From: Polytrichum commune | Taxonomy: Eukaryota; Streptophyta; Polytrichopsida; Polytrichales; Polytrichaceae | DNA: 60,000 nt | Direction of reading: 5' to 3' | NCBI GenBank assembly: GCA_950295325.1 | Contig: OX485808.1 | Location: forward strand, 37,036,527-37,096,526 | Part shown: positions 10,990 to 22,304 of the stretch, in pieces | Layout of the letters: each line of letters opens with the position of its first letter | Position numbering within the stretch: the first letter of the stretch is position 1 | Translations under genes and position numbers: made by a program | The notes under the pieces: generated by a model | The model's database searches: none | Told to the model about the DNA's origin: nothing | The model's input: the letters and a program-made list of their open reading frames with translations, nothing else

Positions 10990-11430
10990 GCGCTAAGGAT
11001 GCCAAAGACGACGATCACATCAGGCATGGCGAAGATGGCGATCACAACATGCCAAAGATGGAGATCATAACCTAGCAAAGACAACAACCACAACATGGCC
11101 AAGACATCGATGAAGGCCATTAAAAAAATGGCCACGGTGATAAATAAATAAATAAATAAATAATGCCCTAGAAGGTGATCAAGGCGATCAAAACATGACC
11201 AACATGACAAAGGCGATTAGAACATGACCAACACGACAAAGGCGATCATAACATGGCCAACATGACAAAAACTAGGCCATATGAGATTATGGCTAGGATG
11301 ACAATGGCGATGAGAAGATGGCCAATACAACAAAGGTGATCACAACATGGGTAAGTCAATGAAGAAGATCGGAATATGGGCAAGATGATGAAGGCAATCA
11401 AAACATGGCGAAGATGGCGACGAAGATCAA
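10990..11430 (+). repeat. Degenerate 30-bp minisatellite, GATCAxAACATGxCCAACAT
   Basis: The unit GATCAAAACATGACCAACAT plus GACAAAGGC starts at 11185, 11215 and 11244, giving a period of 29 to 30 bp. More diverged units with GGCGATCA, AACATG and AAGATGG extend to both sides. A (AAAT)n run lies at about 11142-11162. Frames on both strands here are a by-product of a period divisible by three and are not taken as genes. Confidence 0.75.
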
Positions 11431-13255
11431 ACATCAAGTGTAAGGAAACTCATTTGGCATTGATGAAAGCAAGAGGAAGCATGTTAGGATGCGAACTGGT
11501 GGAATGTTGCATGTTGCAACCAATTGATAACAAACCAGCAGATGGGTAGCCAGCAGGACGCCACGAGTCCCAAGCAAGGAGTGGATATGGATGACCAAAG
11601 TAGGATGCCACGAGTAATAGCACTGAAGGAGGATAGACAAGGAAATCTAGTGGAGGTGGCTAAGTGGTGGAAGGAAGGGCACCAAGGTAGCAAGTGAGAA
11701 TTTTGGAGCCGCATGGAGGGCTAAGATGGCATTGCATTGCATCTTGGCCTCCACCGCCCCATTCAAGCAACCCTACTTGCTACCAATTGGGCCAGGCATC
11801 CATCTTTTTGGCTATCCAGGCATCACAAAATTTGGGGAGCCCTTTATAAAAATCGGATGGTCACGATGCTTTGTAGCAAATCTCCTCTAAATAGACATAT
11901 TAAAAAGTTGGGGGTGGCCCCTTCCTTATTTTTCTTATTTCAGTTCTTTCCCAAGCTTATTTGTAGAAAAATGGCATGGGCCAAGAAAATTGCATTGAAA
12001 AAAAATATTGTTGTAAAACAAAATTGCAATATGCCACAATAGTAAGTGTAGAAGGTGTAGCTGGGTCATAGTAGATAGAATTGAGTTATTATTGAGGTAC
12101 ATGGTTTTTTTCATATAGTGTAAGACCCTCTAATTGTAAAACATCACACTAATTATTGATTACACACATGGGTATGCCCAACACTATTATAGATCATTTT
12201 TCATTTTATATAACTAATTATTCATATGATAAGAAAAAAAACCACAATAAGATGCTTGATACAAATTATAATGTCACAATAATTTTATTTCAAAAATTAT
12301 CATGTGCAAAATTTTATTTCTTTGAAAATTAATGTGACTTTCAATGGAATCATATTTCATCTTACATTTGACTTAGTGTGGACCGCAATGTTCCTCGTCA
12401 ACCCACAATTGTTGACATTAGATGAAGCAATAAGGGTACATTGTTTTCCACTTTTCTCAATAATTATTGTCAGGATCCATTTGATTTAATCATGAATGTA
12501 GGTTTATCACTATGGCACATGCCAAAGTAAACTCATGGTTGTAGTGTGTGTATGTTATATTCTTAGGCCTTACAAAATGAATGCACATTGCTTTATAATG
12601 TTATGGGGGTTTTGATTTTTTAATAAATCCCTACAAGGTTGAGATTCGGTTCATGCTAGCTAGACCCCATTATATTAGTTTAGGGTCTTTGGTTTCATTT
12701 TTGAAGGTCCATCATTTACAATAGCCATTTTAGTGTAATAGAATAGGATGTTGTATTTTCACCTTCCTAATGGATAACTTTACATAGACATCACAAATCC
12801 TTGGCCTCAACGTAAAAATTGTTCCATTTGTGACAAGAGGCATAGGTAAATAAGAATTATAGTTGTAACGAGACAAGACATCAATTTTAAAGAGTTTGAA
12901 TATCAATATGGGGCCTGAGGTAAATATGTGGCATGTTAGTTCAGCCATGGCTAAATGGCCACCTCATTGAGTTGGGCCCCACAAATGTTGTTGATGGAAA
13001 GAGGGTCTAGCAAACATGACCCCCGTGAGTGTATGTTTAGTTCATCTCAAGTTAGTCCATTTAGACTAATTTGGGGCCTTCGACTCTGACTTAGGGATCG
13101 GTTCATTTTTAAAGAAAGAATATATATGCTACAATGAGTACATATTCACCTTGGATCATAGTGGTAGGGGCCCAACTCAAAGTAGTGGGCATCTAGATCC
13201 TTGGCTTGTTATATCTAATGCCAATCCAAAATTGATATGTAGTTTATTGGCCATA
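11431..13255. other. Non-coding stretch
   Basis: No supported gene in 1.8 kb. Frames of 61 to 101 codons have no recognisable domain. Short A and T runs only. Confidence 0.5.
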
Positions 13256-13337
13256 GCTAGACACCCACCTCTTTGAGGGTGGGTGTGTTGGTGAGGGGCC
13301 ATCTCAAAGAGGTGGATGTGTCTACTAGGCCAAGGCT
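13247..13337. repeat. Imperfect hairpin with arms CCACCTCTTTGAG
   Basis: The left arm GACACCCACCTCTTTGAG (13260-13277) pairs with CTCAAAGAGGTGGATGTGTC (about 13303-13323) with a 2-base bulge. Pairing continues outward through GGCCATAGCTA and TACTAGGCC. It may be the core of a small foldback element whose ends I could not place. Confidence 0.55.
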
Positions 13338-13383
13338 AATTTACTTCTTTGGGAATAATCCTTGTTAGAATATCACACTATGA

Positions 13384-13405
13384 CCCCCCCCCCCCAAAAA
13401 AAAAA
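13384..13405. repeat. Poly-C followed by poly-A
   Basis: About 11 C are followed directly by about 10 A. A similar C-then-A arrangement occurs at about 28151-28167. Confidence 0.8.
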
Positions 13406-13420
13406 CAATGTATTAGGTAA

Positions 13421-13739
13421 GGGTCACTTCTCACATGAGCCATGACCATGTAATTGTGAAGCCATTGACTCTCATTCAAAGGCCGTACAACCGAAACAAT
13501 TTGGCGAAATTCACAACAGGCTTGCCTCTTGGAAGTGGACCTGACGCAATTTCCCACAAACCATGAAACATAATCCATAGTTTGTCATGTAGACTTTTCC
13601 ATCCACGATAATTTCTCTGCGTCCTTAGCCTGTCACCTTCCATAGTGAAGTGAACCTGGACGGTCTCGGCCTTTTCAACCAACGAGAGTTTTTAGAATGC
13701 AATGGTCACGGGCCTTTAGTCTTGTGTGCAAAGTGGCCC
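13421..13739 (-). mobile_element. Tourist-like MITE, GGGYCACTTCxCACA family
   Basis: The 319-bp element starts GGGTCACTTCTCACATGAGC and ends with the complement of GGGCCACTTTGCACACAAGA. Flanks are TAA (13418-13420) and TAT. It shares interior blocks with the elements at 18523 and 45103: a hub reading CTTGCCTCTTGGAAGTGG, then CATAGTTTGTCATGTAGAC, AATTTCT, and CTTTTCAACCAACGAGAG. No coding capacity; the frames at 13378-13682 are accidental. Confidence 0.8.
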
Positions 13740-14306
13740 TATGATTAGCGCACAATTGTTTTGGCTGTTGGAGCTTACTAATAAAGTTTCGAAATTTGAA
13801 TGAAATGTACCTCCAATACAAGCCCTTGATAAGAGGACACATGTACCTACACATAGAACCTATGTTGAACTTCCATACACCACAAATATAGGTCTTGAAT
13901 GAATGCCAAGCCTCTATGCATGTATGTACATGATATCTTATAGAAGGGGAAGCTAGTGTGTGTGTGTAGCTAGTGGGTGTTGAGGGGACCTAGGCTAACG
14001 GTTTTTTAGAGACCAATTTAAGGCAGGGCTCAGGGCTGTCCCATGAACACTCCCTTCCTTTATGGAGCTTGGCTATCACTGTTAAGACCAATTTATAACT
14101 TGGTCTACAAGTTGCCCTAGCTAGTGCAGTGGGTCCTCTTAATTACGTGATATCATTTAAGTCATGTGAGCCTAAGGCTAGGCTGTGGCTAACACCCAGG
14201 TTTGCAATCTCCACTGATTATATCCCACACTAATTTATCAACACTCCACACTATTTTGGATACCACAATCGCAAAATACAAGGATTGTGCTTTTACGGTG
14301 GTGGCA
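13740..14306. other. Non-coding stretch
   Basis: No supported feature between the two flanking MITEs apart from a short (GT)n near 13960. Confidence 0.5.
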
Positions 14307-14309
14307 TTA

Positions 14310-14806
14310 GGGCATCACCACCCATGGGTCAGTCTGAACTGCAAAACCTTAAACTGAAAACAGAGATTCATCGGAGTTCAGGGCGGGTTAGGACCCATAA
14401 ACTTGCTTTTGAGTTCCGGTTCAACGAGCGCCCTGAGAAACCACATGAAAAGTCCCACACCATGAGAATCTCTACTGGAATTCACTAAGCTCGACGTGAC
14501 TTGCTTGAGTCCGCCGCAAGGTAAGTAAGTGAGTGAGTGAGTAAGTATGTCCATAAGGGCAAAACCAGTGTCCCCATTTTTTCCTCCGGGTAAAGTCAGT
14601 CGCTTGTCCTATTATTCCAGTGCTTGAGTTCAGGGTAGCAAGGCTCCCTGCAAAACAACTAATATTTGCAGGACTGAAATCGAAAATCGGATGTAGAGTA
14701 GTTCAGGTCATATGTTTTGCAGATGGGTGGGGCGATTCCGGACTGAACTGAACTGAACTACTCTACATCCAGTTTTGAGTTCAGTCTCTCATGGGTGGCA
14801 ATGCTC
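14310..14806. mobile_element. Tourist-like MITE, GGGCATCACCACCCATG ends
   Basis: The 497-bp element has inverted ends GGGCATCACCACCCATGGGT and, from the right, GAGCATTGCCACCCATGAGA, extended by AGTCTGAAC and AGACTGAAC. It has a perfect TTA duplication (14307-14309 and 14807-14809). GGGCATC-type ends with TTA are classic for Tourist/PIF-Harbinger MITEs. Inside are a (GTGA/GTAA)n tract at 14521-14548 and an 18-bp perfect hairpin at 14689-14706/14753-14770. The short frame 14285-14488 is not considered a gene. Confidence 0.88.
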
Positions 14807-14809
14807 TTA

Positions 14810-17800
14810 GGGGCTGATAAACACGAGTCTAAGTTTTTTGTGAGTTGGTTTTGACCCAAGGTAATATGCATGGGTGAAGAGGGATGGATTCGCAAATGCG
14901 ATATGATTGCACGTATCAGTGCAGGTATATTACAAATACCTTTTGGATTTGACAAATTATCGTGGGTGCCTTTTGACTACATTGACATGTGCAATTAGGT
15001 TGACCCACACTAATGTATCGACATTCCACATTGTTTAGAATTATTTATTTGGATTGGACAATGATTTCATTGGCAAGGAGTGAAATTTGCAACCATAAGA
15101 AAACTCCCACAACATGAGCCGTATTTGGTTGGGGGGGGGGGGGGCAAGAAAACAAAAGGGCAGGGGGTGGGGTGGGGGTAGAGTGAAAGCAACCAAAAAA
15201 GCGTCAAAGGACGCCACCAACACCGCCAAAAGAGGTTGCAATCAACCCCACAAACTTGCGTTACATATATTAATGCATGACAATGAGCAAAGTCAACCCT
15301 ATGTAAAGAGTCATTAGCGGATAAGTACCACATTGTGAGTATAAACGACGATTAGCAATGCAACATCTACGCCACACCTTCGAAGGTGTGGCAAGTAACG
15401 TCTCAAAGCATCTTTTCCCCATCACGTTTGCACATCACATTGTGTGAGGTAATACAATCTTTGTCGAAGAGTAGTAGATAATTACTCTTTGGCAATCAAA
15501 GTGTTACAAATGATAAAAAGAGTCTCTTCCCATGTTGCTTAGCATATTCGTGCATGTTCTCCTAGTTCCAATTGTGCAATAGGCCAACGGGTTTGGGATG
15601 AGTTTGGGGGACAAACCATGTCGTTGCAAGCAATTTATGTGGTCCAAATTCTCGGGGGTGCACCATTAGTTAATCAAGCAATACACTTACAATTTCAATG
15701 ATAAAAATACAGGTGATAATATGTATAGATACAAAATTCACATTCACATATAGTCATTAACATAAGCATACAAATATACTTTTGAATAATTATTAACCCC
15801 TATCAGATGTTAAAATGCAAAACCCTAGAATTCATCATAAAGTCATTGAAGACTTTTTCATCTTGTGAATGTAATTCTTTAGCATCTAAGTTTATAATAC
15901 ACGTCATTGAAGCTAATGCAATTATTGTTTCAATTGAACAATAAGATCATGAGAAATTTTCATGAAATGATTAGTAAGATAGTAAGCCCACTTGTTGTAG
16001 GTCTTTTTTATACCAATGTAAGCCAATCTCTATGTTTGATGGACGGTCCATCACGTCATTTGAATTCTTATCCTCCAACTACTACCAAATGTTTTACGTG
16101 TCTTGTAAATCCTTCCAACAAACCAAATCGTAATTGGAGTTGATTTTGTTGGTCTACCAACTTTTTGACAATCCTAAGCTTCAAGTGTGTTATTGTTTTG
16201 ACTTTCCTTGAATGAATCTTGTAGTTCTAATAGCAATCAAACTCAAATTATCTTGAACAAAAAAAAGTGCTATTTGCCCCATTTTATTCCATTGGTTAAT
16301 TAGTCTCTACCATGCATGCTTCAATGCTATTAGCCACAACTTAATTCAAAGACAAGACAAGCATTTTGCTATCTATTCAAAAACCATGAACACCTATTGT
16401 TGCTTCCACAATCAAATACATAAAACCACTCATTTGACGAGCACCCAACAAGAGGCAGGGGCAATGTGAAACACACAAAATGAATGAGAAAAGGAGGAAT
16501 TTTGAACACCTTCAACAAACTGTTTTTTTGGCCTTTGTGATAAGACCTAATTTTTAAGTCACCTAATACTTGCAATCACTACTTGCATCAACCATCGACA
16601 TCCCTTTGATCAACCTCCACAAAGAAGCACGGCCCCTCCCTCGTGCAACCTTAGGCAAGAAGTGGTCTTGTTCTCAACTTGATGACCCCCTCCTAAACCT
16701 CAATACTGCTCTTCCATACTTGCATGGATGAGATAAGAAAATGAAAATCATCTTAGTTTCATCCAATATTAAATACTTGTCCCATAAATTTTAGTGACAC
16801 TACCATACAAGTACACACGTTATATATTTTCTACATGTCCTTCATACTTGTACATAACTACAAGTTACAATTTCTGCAACATATGTATATGTAGTACGGA
16901 AAAATTCAAATTAATGCTCCTACTGGGTACTCAAGTATACTCATACGTGCTATGAAAGGTGCACCCCCTGAGTCCAAAGTACAATACATGATTTGTTGTG
17001 GTTGCTATGAGGATGAATAAACAAAGTTATAAATCTTTGTGATATGGTTTTAAACCAAGATAATTTGCAATGGTAAAGAATTGCACATATCGGTGTAGTA
17101 CTTCCCCGGGTGGATGCCAACAATCACCTAAGTTTCATGCTACCCTTCAAATTGAGAACATTTGAGCCCAATTCTTGCCAACATTGTCTAAAACTCTCAA
17201 CTTCCAAATAAGAACATAGTGACAAATGTTTTTTTTCTTGGACCTACATGTCCAATGTTATTGAAAGTTTACCTTAATTTGTCATTGATCTTCAAGAATG
17301 CAAAGCACCAAACTGTATTAAAATCGGAGTTGATATGTGGCCACATGAAGGTTGCAAAGTTTTTTACTTGCACTATAGTTTTTTACTTCGGGCAAACTTT
17401 GACAATACCTTATATACGGTTGTGTAAGGTTATTTTGTATTCAAATGTCCCTAAAATATGCAAGGATTTTTTTTAATGTAGCCTATTTTGAACATCCTCA
17501 CCCTTGCAAAGCCTCACAAGAATGGCATCATATTTGAGTGGTGTGGCTCCTCCAACCATTACTCATAGCGTTAGTTTCCATGTAGGCCGCTCACTCACCA
17601 TATTCTAGTGGGAACCACTACAACATCTAAGGACAAACCTTCACTAAAGTTGATGATTACAACAACAGACCCCAAACAACACCATCTTCAATTGGCTATG
17701 TATTTTTCATTGCATCAACATATCCACATAAGTTACATGACTGAAATAATACATCCCACTCATCCCAAAATTACATGTCAACCTTAACAACTGCACCAAC

Positions 17801-18165
17801 AAATAAAACACCATTGGCCTCCACTTCCCTGAATTTACAATGTGCCATTACCGGGACTCCACATACACTATCCAACATCAAAAGACAAATGCCAAACACT
17901 TGTAAACAAACTCAATGACGACTATTGGTATGTCAACCTAAGTGTTATTACAATCTCCGCATCCCCTTACAAGCTACACACACAAATGCATGAATCAAAT
18001 CCACCCGACTAGAATTCAAAAGCCTCATTGCTCACATGGCGGAATAATCACGGCCTAGAGAATCTCTAGACCCTTTGTCCTCTTGCACTAAATACCCACT
18101 CTAAACCCAAACCCCCCAAATCCCAAAGTCGAATGCTTTTATTACGGTGAAACATGACAAATGCT
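14810..18165. other. Long non-coding stretch
   Basis: No supported gene in 3.3 kb. It contains a run of about 14 G at 15131-15144, a perfect 22-bp palindrome at 15371-15392 (listed separately), and a segment near 16945-16980 (GTGCTATGAAAGGTGCACCC) that has a distant match near 39752-39790. Frames up to 88 codons have no recognisable motif. Confidence 0.5.
15371..15392. repeat. Perfect 22-bp palindrome
   Basis: The sequence runs GCCACACCTTC directly into its complement GAAGGTGTGGC, with no spacer. It lies in otherwise featureless DNA. Confidence 0.9.
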
Positions 18166-18167
18166 AC

Positions 18168-18310
18168 TAAGGTGTGTGGGTGTTATCGGTTATTTTTCTT
18201 AATCGGTAGATTTGATTGTTGTGTGGTTAGATGAGGGTCAAAAAACAAACACCAGAGTGGCAGGTGTTGAAAAGACATTACCTCTTCCTTCACACAGTAG
18301 TGAGCACCAT
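18168..18310 (+). repeat. Dispersed R3 repeat, end fragment
   Basis: It starts AAGGTGTGTGGGTGTTATCG and continues TTTTTCTTAATCGG, then TGTGTGGTTAGATGAGGGTC, matching the terminal region of the R3 elements at 21121-21495 and 53979-54348. The remainder is truncated or too diverged to follow. Confidence 0.6.
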
Positions 18311-18522
18311 TGGGAGAATTTATGTTTTCATTTAAGGAACCAACATACATGCACTTCAGATAATAATATCTAAATAAGGGGATGTCAAATCTTTGTTGAT
18401 GTTTTATTGTATATTTGCTAGTGAAACATAAACCTCAAGAGATAAAGTTGATCATTAGATAAATGACCCACACACTTTAATCTCGGTTTGAGGGATAACC
18501 ATGCATACCATACTCTCACTAA

Positions 18523-18865
18523 GGGTCACTTCACACACAAGACTGAAGGTATGTGACCATTGCATTCTAAATCTCTCATTGGTCCAAAAGGCTAACACAC
18601 TCCAAGTTCACTTCACACTAGAAGGCGAAGGCCTAATGGTCCAAAGAATTTATCATGAATGTAAACTCTACATGATTCATGCTAGCAAACTATGGATAAT
18701 GCTTCAAGGTGTGCTCAAATTTGCGTTAAGCCCACCTCCAAGAGGTAGGCCTGACGCAAATTCATGTAGACCATGTCAGTTAAACAACTGGTATGGTCTT
18801 TGGATGAGAGCCAAGCGCCCTCACAATGACATGGTCACAACCCTTGGCTCGTGTATGAAGTGACC
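18523..18865 (+). mobile_element. Tourist-like MITE with large central palindrome
   Basis: The 343-bp element begins GGGTCACTTCACACACAAGA after TAA (18520-18522), and its right end read inversely is GGTCACTTCATACACGAGCC. It is the reverse orientation of the copies at 13421 and 45103. The centre is a near-perfect palindrome: TTTGCGTTAAGCCCACCTC (arm to 18738) faces GAGGTAGGCCTGACGCAAA (arm from 18742). The 120-codon frame at 18501-18863 lies wholly within the element and is not a gene. Confidence 0.82.
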
Positions 18866-18869
18866 ATGA

Positions 18870-21118
18870 TGCCACAAAGTCAGTTGTGGATAATCAAACC
18901 AGATTGAGACCCCAATTTTTTTTTTAAAGAGTTAAAAAACAAAACAAAATCATTAGCCTTTCAGTAGAAGATGTTAAGTGATGCGAGGCCATGCCCCGAG
19001 ACAGAAGGCATACATATTTTGAGACAGAAGGCCAACAAGCCAATGCCAGAATGTGAGGCCACACTGAAATCCCAAGAAAATCATAAGCTATTCCATTTAA
19101 TATTGGAAATTTGATAATTTCTAAGGAAAACTCTGTGAAGGTGGTTAGAGGCTCTCGAGTTGGTCACAAGTTGGAACTGGGCAGAAGTGTGTGAAAGAAG
19201 TACAATGAAATAAGGGATCAATTTGGTGACCAAAATAACTTTAATTTCATTCATCCACTTGATTATGTTGACTTAGTTATGATGACATCGGACTATGTGC
19301 TCATAACATATTAAGCATTCTAAGCTCAATCGTTATTATAATTGGGATGGCCTTGTGATGACTTAAAGAAATATATAATCATTGTTTTGACCTGAGCGGT
19401 TTGGGAATGTAGACTCATAGACATGTGGGTTGTGGGGGGAGGTCGGGAGCCTACATATTTATATTATATGTAGGCCCCGCCATCATCCCACAAGAACTAT
19501 GCTGACAGTAGCTAGTCACATTATGGGTCACAACCCCATTCAACCCTTGATTGATAATGTTATGAAGCATGTACATTTTGCATTTAAATGTGTTTCAATA
19601 TGTTGTATTGTCCATATAGTACCGATACCAACTCTAGAACATCTCTTATATCTTCCACACCACACTTTTGTGTTGTGAAGGGGTATGGGAGAGTAGCCCG
19701 ATGGATTTACTAGGAGCAACATGAGAAATTGACTATCTCTAGGATTTTCCTCATTCTCCTAGGGAGATTTCTAATATGTAAAAAAAATCCCTATGATTAC
19801 ATCAGTTAGTAGACTAATTCAAAGGGGCTTGTTAGATTGGAATTTACAGTCCAAGAGACCCCTAATATTGTTGAAAATTTTAGTGTTAAATTTTACTGGG
19901 GCTCCATTTCTCGTGATTTGAGTATAAGAGACCTTTTCTTTTTTCTTTGTGGAGGGGGGGGGTCACTTATCACTTCTATTTTTTTCACTTAGTTGGACAA
20001 TAACTAAAGAAAATCACTATGGGAGTGGAGTAAAGTCAAATATCAACAATAAGAACCAACAATGCCATGTACACTTTGTAGAAGAATTTGTGGACTGTTC
20101 CAAACATTACCAAGGAAAATGTTCTCCTAGTAGGGAATTGGTAGTACACCAAGAAACTCTAAGTTGTTCTAATTTGTATTAAGAAGGTTTGATAGCATGA
20201 GGCATGAGCAGATGAATGGTCTACAAATGCCAACCATTATCCCATTCATTTACCAAAAAGAGGAGATCTCATGTGCATGGATCACTTTAGTGACAACATG
20301 AAACAATCCTAGATGGGTTCTTGGTGATCAAGTCGGTGAGACTAGCATCTTGTAGACCACCCTACCACTGTGATTGCTTCAAATGCATTATTTAAGTTTG
20401 GATGGGCTTGGATGATCTCTTTATGTGTTACATCCTCTCCAAAGTGAGGTTGGGGGAGTTATAGACACTTATAGTGCAAATGGTCTTAGGATATCCCCAC
20501 CTATACCACCACATTTCCCTCCAAACCCAACTCTAAATTGGTGAACCTTCAGGAGCTTGTGCAATACTAGCAAAATTGGGAAGTACTAGTAAGAACAACC
20601 TTGACCAATGGAGGTGAAGGCATCATTGTCACAATACCAATTGCTACTCTATATGTAATATTATAATCCTCAAACTTGTAGAGGAATTATATGTGTGTGT
20701 GTGTTTATGTGTGTTTATATGAATAAAATAATTGCACAAACTTAGTATAAAATGTGAAGTGTTATGAAGAAAGAATTAGATGTCTAGCACTGAAAAATAA
20801 TTGATTGAGATAGATGGACCCTTCATATACATACTTCAAAACATGTAAAGTTTCATGACACCTACCTAGGAAGGTGAGAATATTGTAGATCTTGGTAGTT
20901 ATATATTAAGATGAATTCACCTCTAATTTGGGGTTAGAGATCCCACATTAATTTGATGAGCTTAAATTGGATGTATCAACAACGATCATGTAGGATGCAT
21001 GCATTTAATATTCTTCCTTGGTAGGTGTAAAGAAACTCAAATCCCTTCAAATGGAGTGCCTTCTTCACTTTGGTCCCTGTTAAATTCCGTTGATTAATGT
21101 GGGAGGAGATGTGGTGGC
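18870..21118. other. Non-coding stretch with an R3 fragment
   Basis: A short R3 fragment is visible near 19275-19345 (GGACTATGTGCTCATAACAT, then TTAAGCATTCTAAGCTCAAT). A G run lies near 19953-19960 and a short (GT)n near 20692-20702. No supported gene; frames of 77 to 82 codons have no motif. Confidence 0.5.
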
Positions 21119-21120
21119 AT

Positions 21121-21495
21121 AAGGTACGTGGGTGTCATTCGATTTGTTGTTCAAGTTCTCCATCTTCCACCAATTGGATTTACACGATGCAACTTGTGTT
21201 GCATTAGCAAATCTAAGATGAAAACATCGCTTAAACTCAGATTGAAAATTGGACCTCCCCTGATTTAGTTACGGTGATCAAAAGTGCACGTTTATTGATT
21301 CTTCAACTAAATAAATAGGTATTCCCAAATTTTTGTCATTGTTAAGTGTGGAGTATCTAATAAATTCTGAAGACACGGCCCAATCTCTCCCAACAAATGT
21401 CTTCACAGTGTTTGTCTTCGACCCTCACCTAACCACACATCAATCAAATATAGGAATCTGAATAAGAAAAGTAACCAAATAGCATCCACATACTT
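21121..21495 (+). mobile_element. R3 element with both inverted ends
   Basis: The 375-bp element starts AAGGTACGTGGGTGTCATTC and ends with the complement of AAAGTATGTGGATGCTATTT. The interior (GATTTAGTTACGGTGATCAA, AAGTGCACGTTTATTGAT, TTCTGAAGACACGGCCCAAT, TTCGACCCTCACCTAACCAC) aligns with copies at 5530 and 53979 on the opposite strand. The TIRs mark it as a non-autonomous DNA element. The target duplication is unclear and the superfamily unassigned. Confidence 0.75.
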
Positions 21496-22300
21496 TAGGT
21501 GAAGATGCTCCTCTCAAGGCTCACATGACACACGCTCCTTCCATACCCAGACACTCTCCTTAACCATAATTTTACCAGCTCTACGTTGTGGGAAGAGACC
21601 TAGGGATAATCTTCGAAACGAGACAAAGTTTTCGCAGCCGTCCAAACTGGCCACACATGCATGGTGTGTTAACAACTCGCTCGTCAAGTGGAGTGACTGT
21701 TCATGTAAAGTGGTCTTTGAAAAGGAGCCAACATTTGGTCTTGGTCGGACAACCATCGAGAACCGGGCTACCTGTGCAAGACAACACTAGGGCATAACAT
21801 AACCACTCTTGGAAGTAGTGAGCAAGGCAGCCAGCCACTTGTTTTGGGCATTAGGGTAGTGGGTACGTGGGTGGGTTTGTGACTCGAGAAGGCTATGATT
21901 GGACATCGATTAAAGTCAATATTTGCAGTTTACCAACACAGATTCGGCGACCCATTATGCAGACTCTCTGTAACTTTTAAGTTTTAACACTGCGATGATG
22001 CATCTATCTATCTATCTATCTATCCATCTATCTTCGCTCGTCAAGTTGTCCTTCTAATTAACTCAGCTTTTGTACCCGTAATGCACTGCAACACGCGGGT
22101 GGGTGGATTAATAATAAAGACATATATATAGCAGCAGCACGGAGTGAGTGAGTGAGTGAGTCCCGAGATGTCCACGGATACCAACTTTTTAATCTGGCTG
22201 TGTGTGTGAGAGGGAGAGAGTGAGCACGTGGTACTCTCCAAGGATTCAATCAATGCTGATTCTCTCTGCCACTGGGAGCTTCGTGCTGTCTAGGTAAGCA
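21496..22300. other. Non-coding stretch with simple repeats
   Basis: It contains (TATC)n at about 22005-22033, (GAGT)n at 22141-22162 and a (GA)n-rich patch near 22205-22222. Frames of 63 to 80 codons on both strands overlap. No gene supported. Confidence 0.5.
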
Positions 22301-22304
22301 CGAA

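Noticed and set aside
11246-11437. Minus-strand hydrophobic frame over the minisatellite
   Set aside because: The frame is kept open by the 30-bp period and codes for nothing recognisable.
18501-18863. 120-codon open frame
   Set aside because: It lies entirely inside a Tourist-like MITE whose other copies do not keep the frame.
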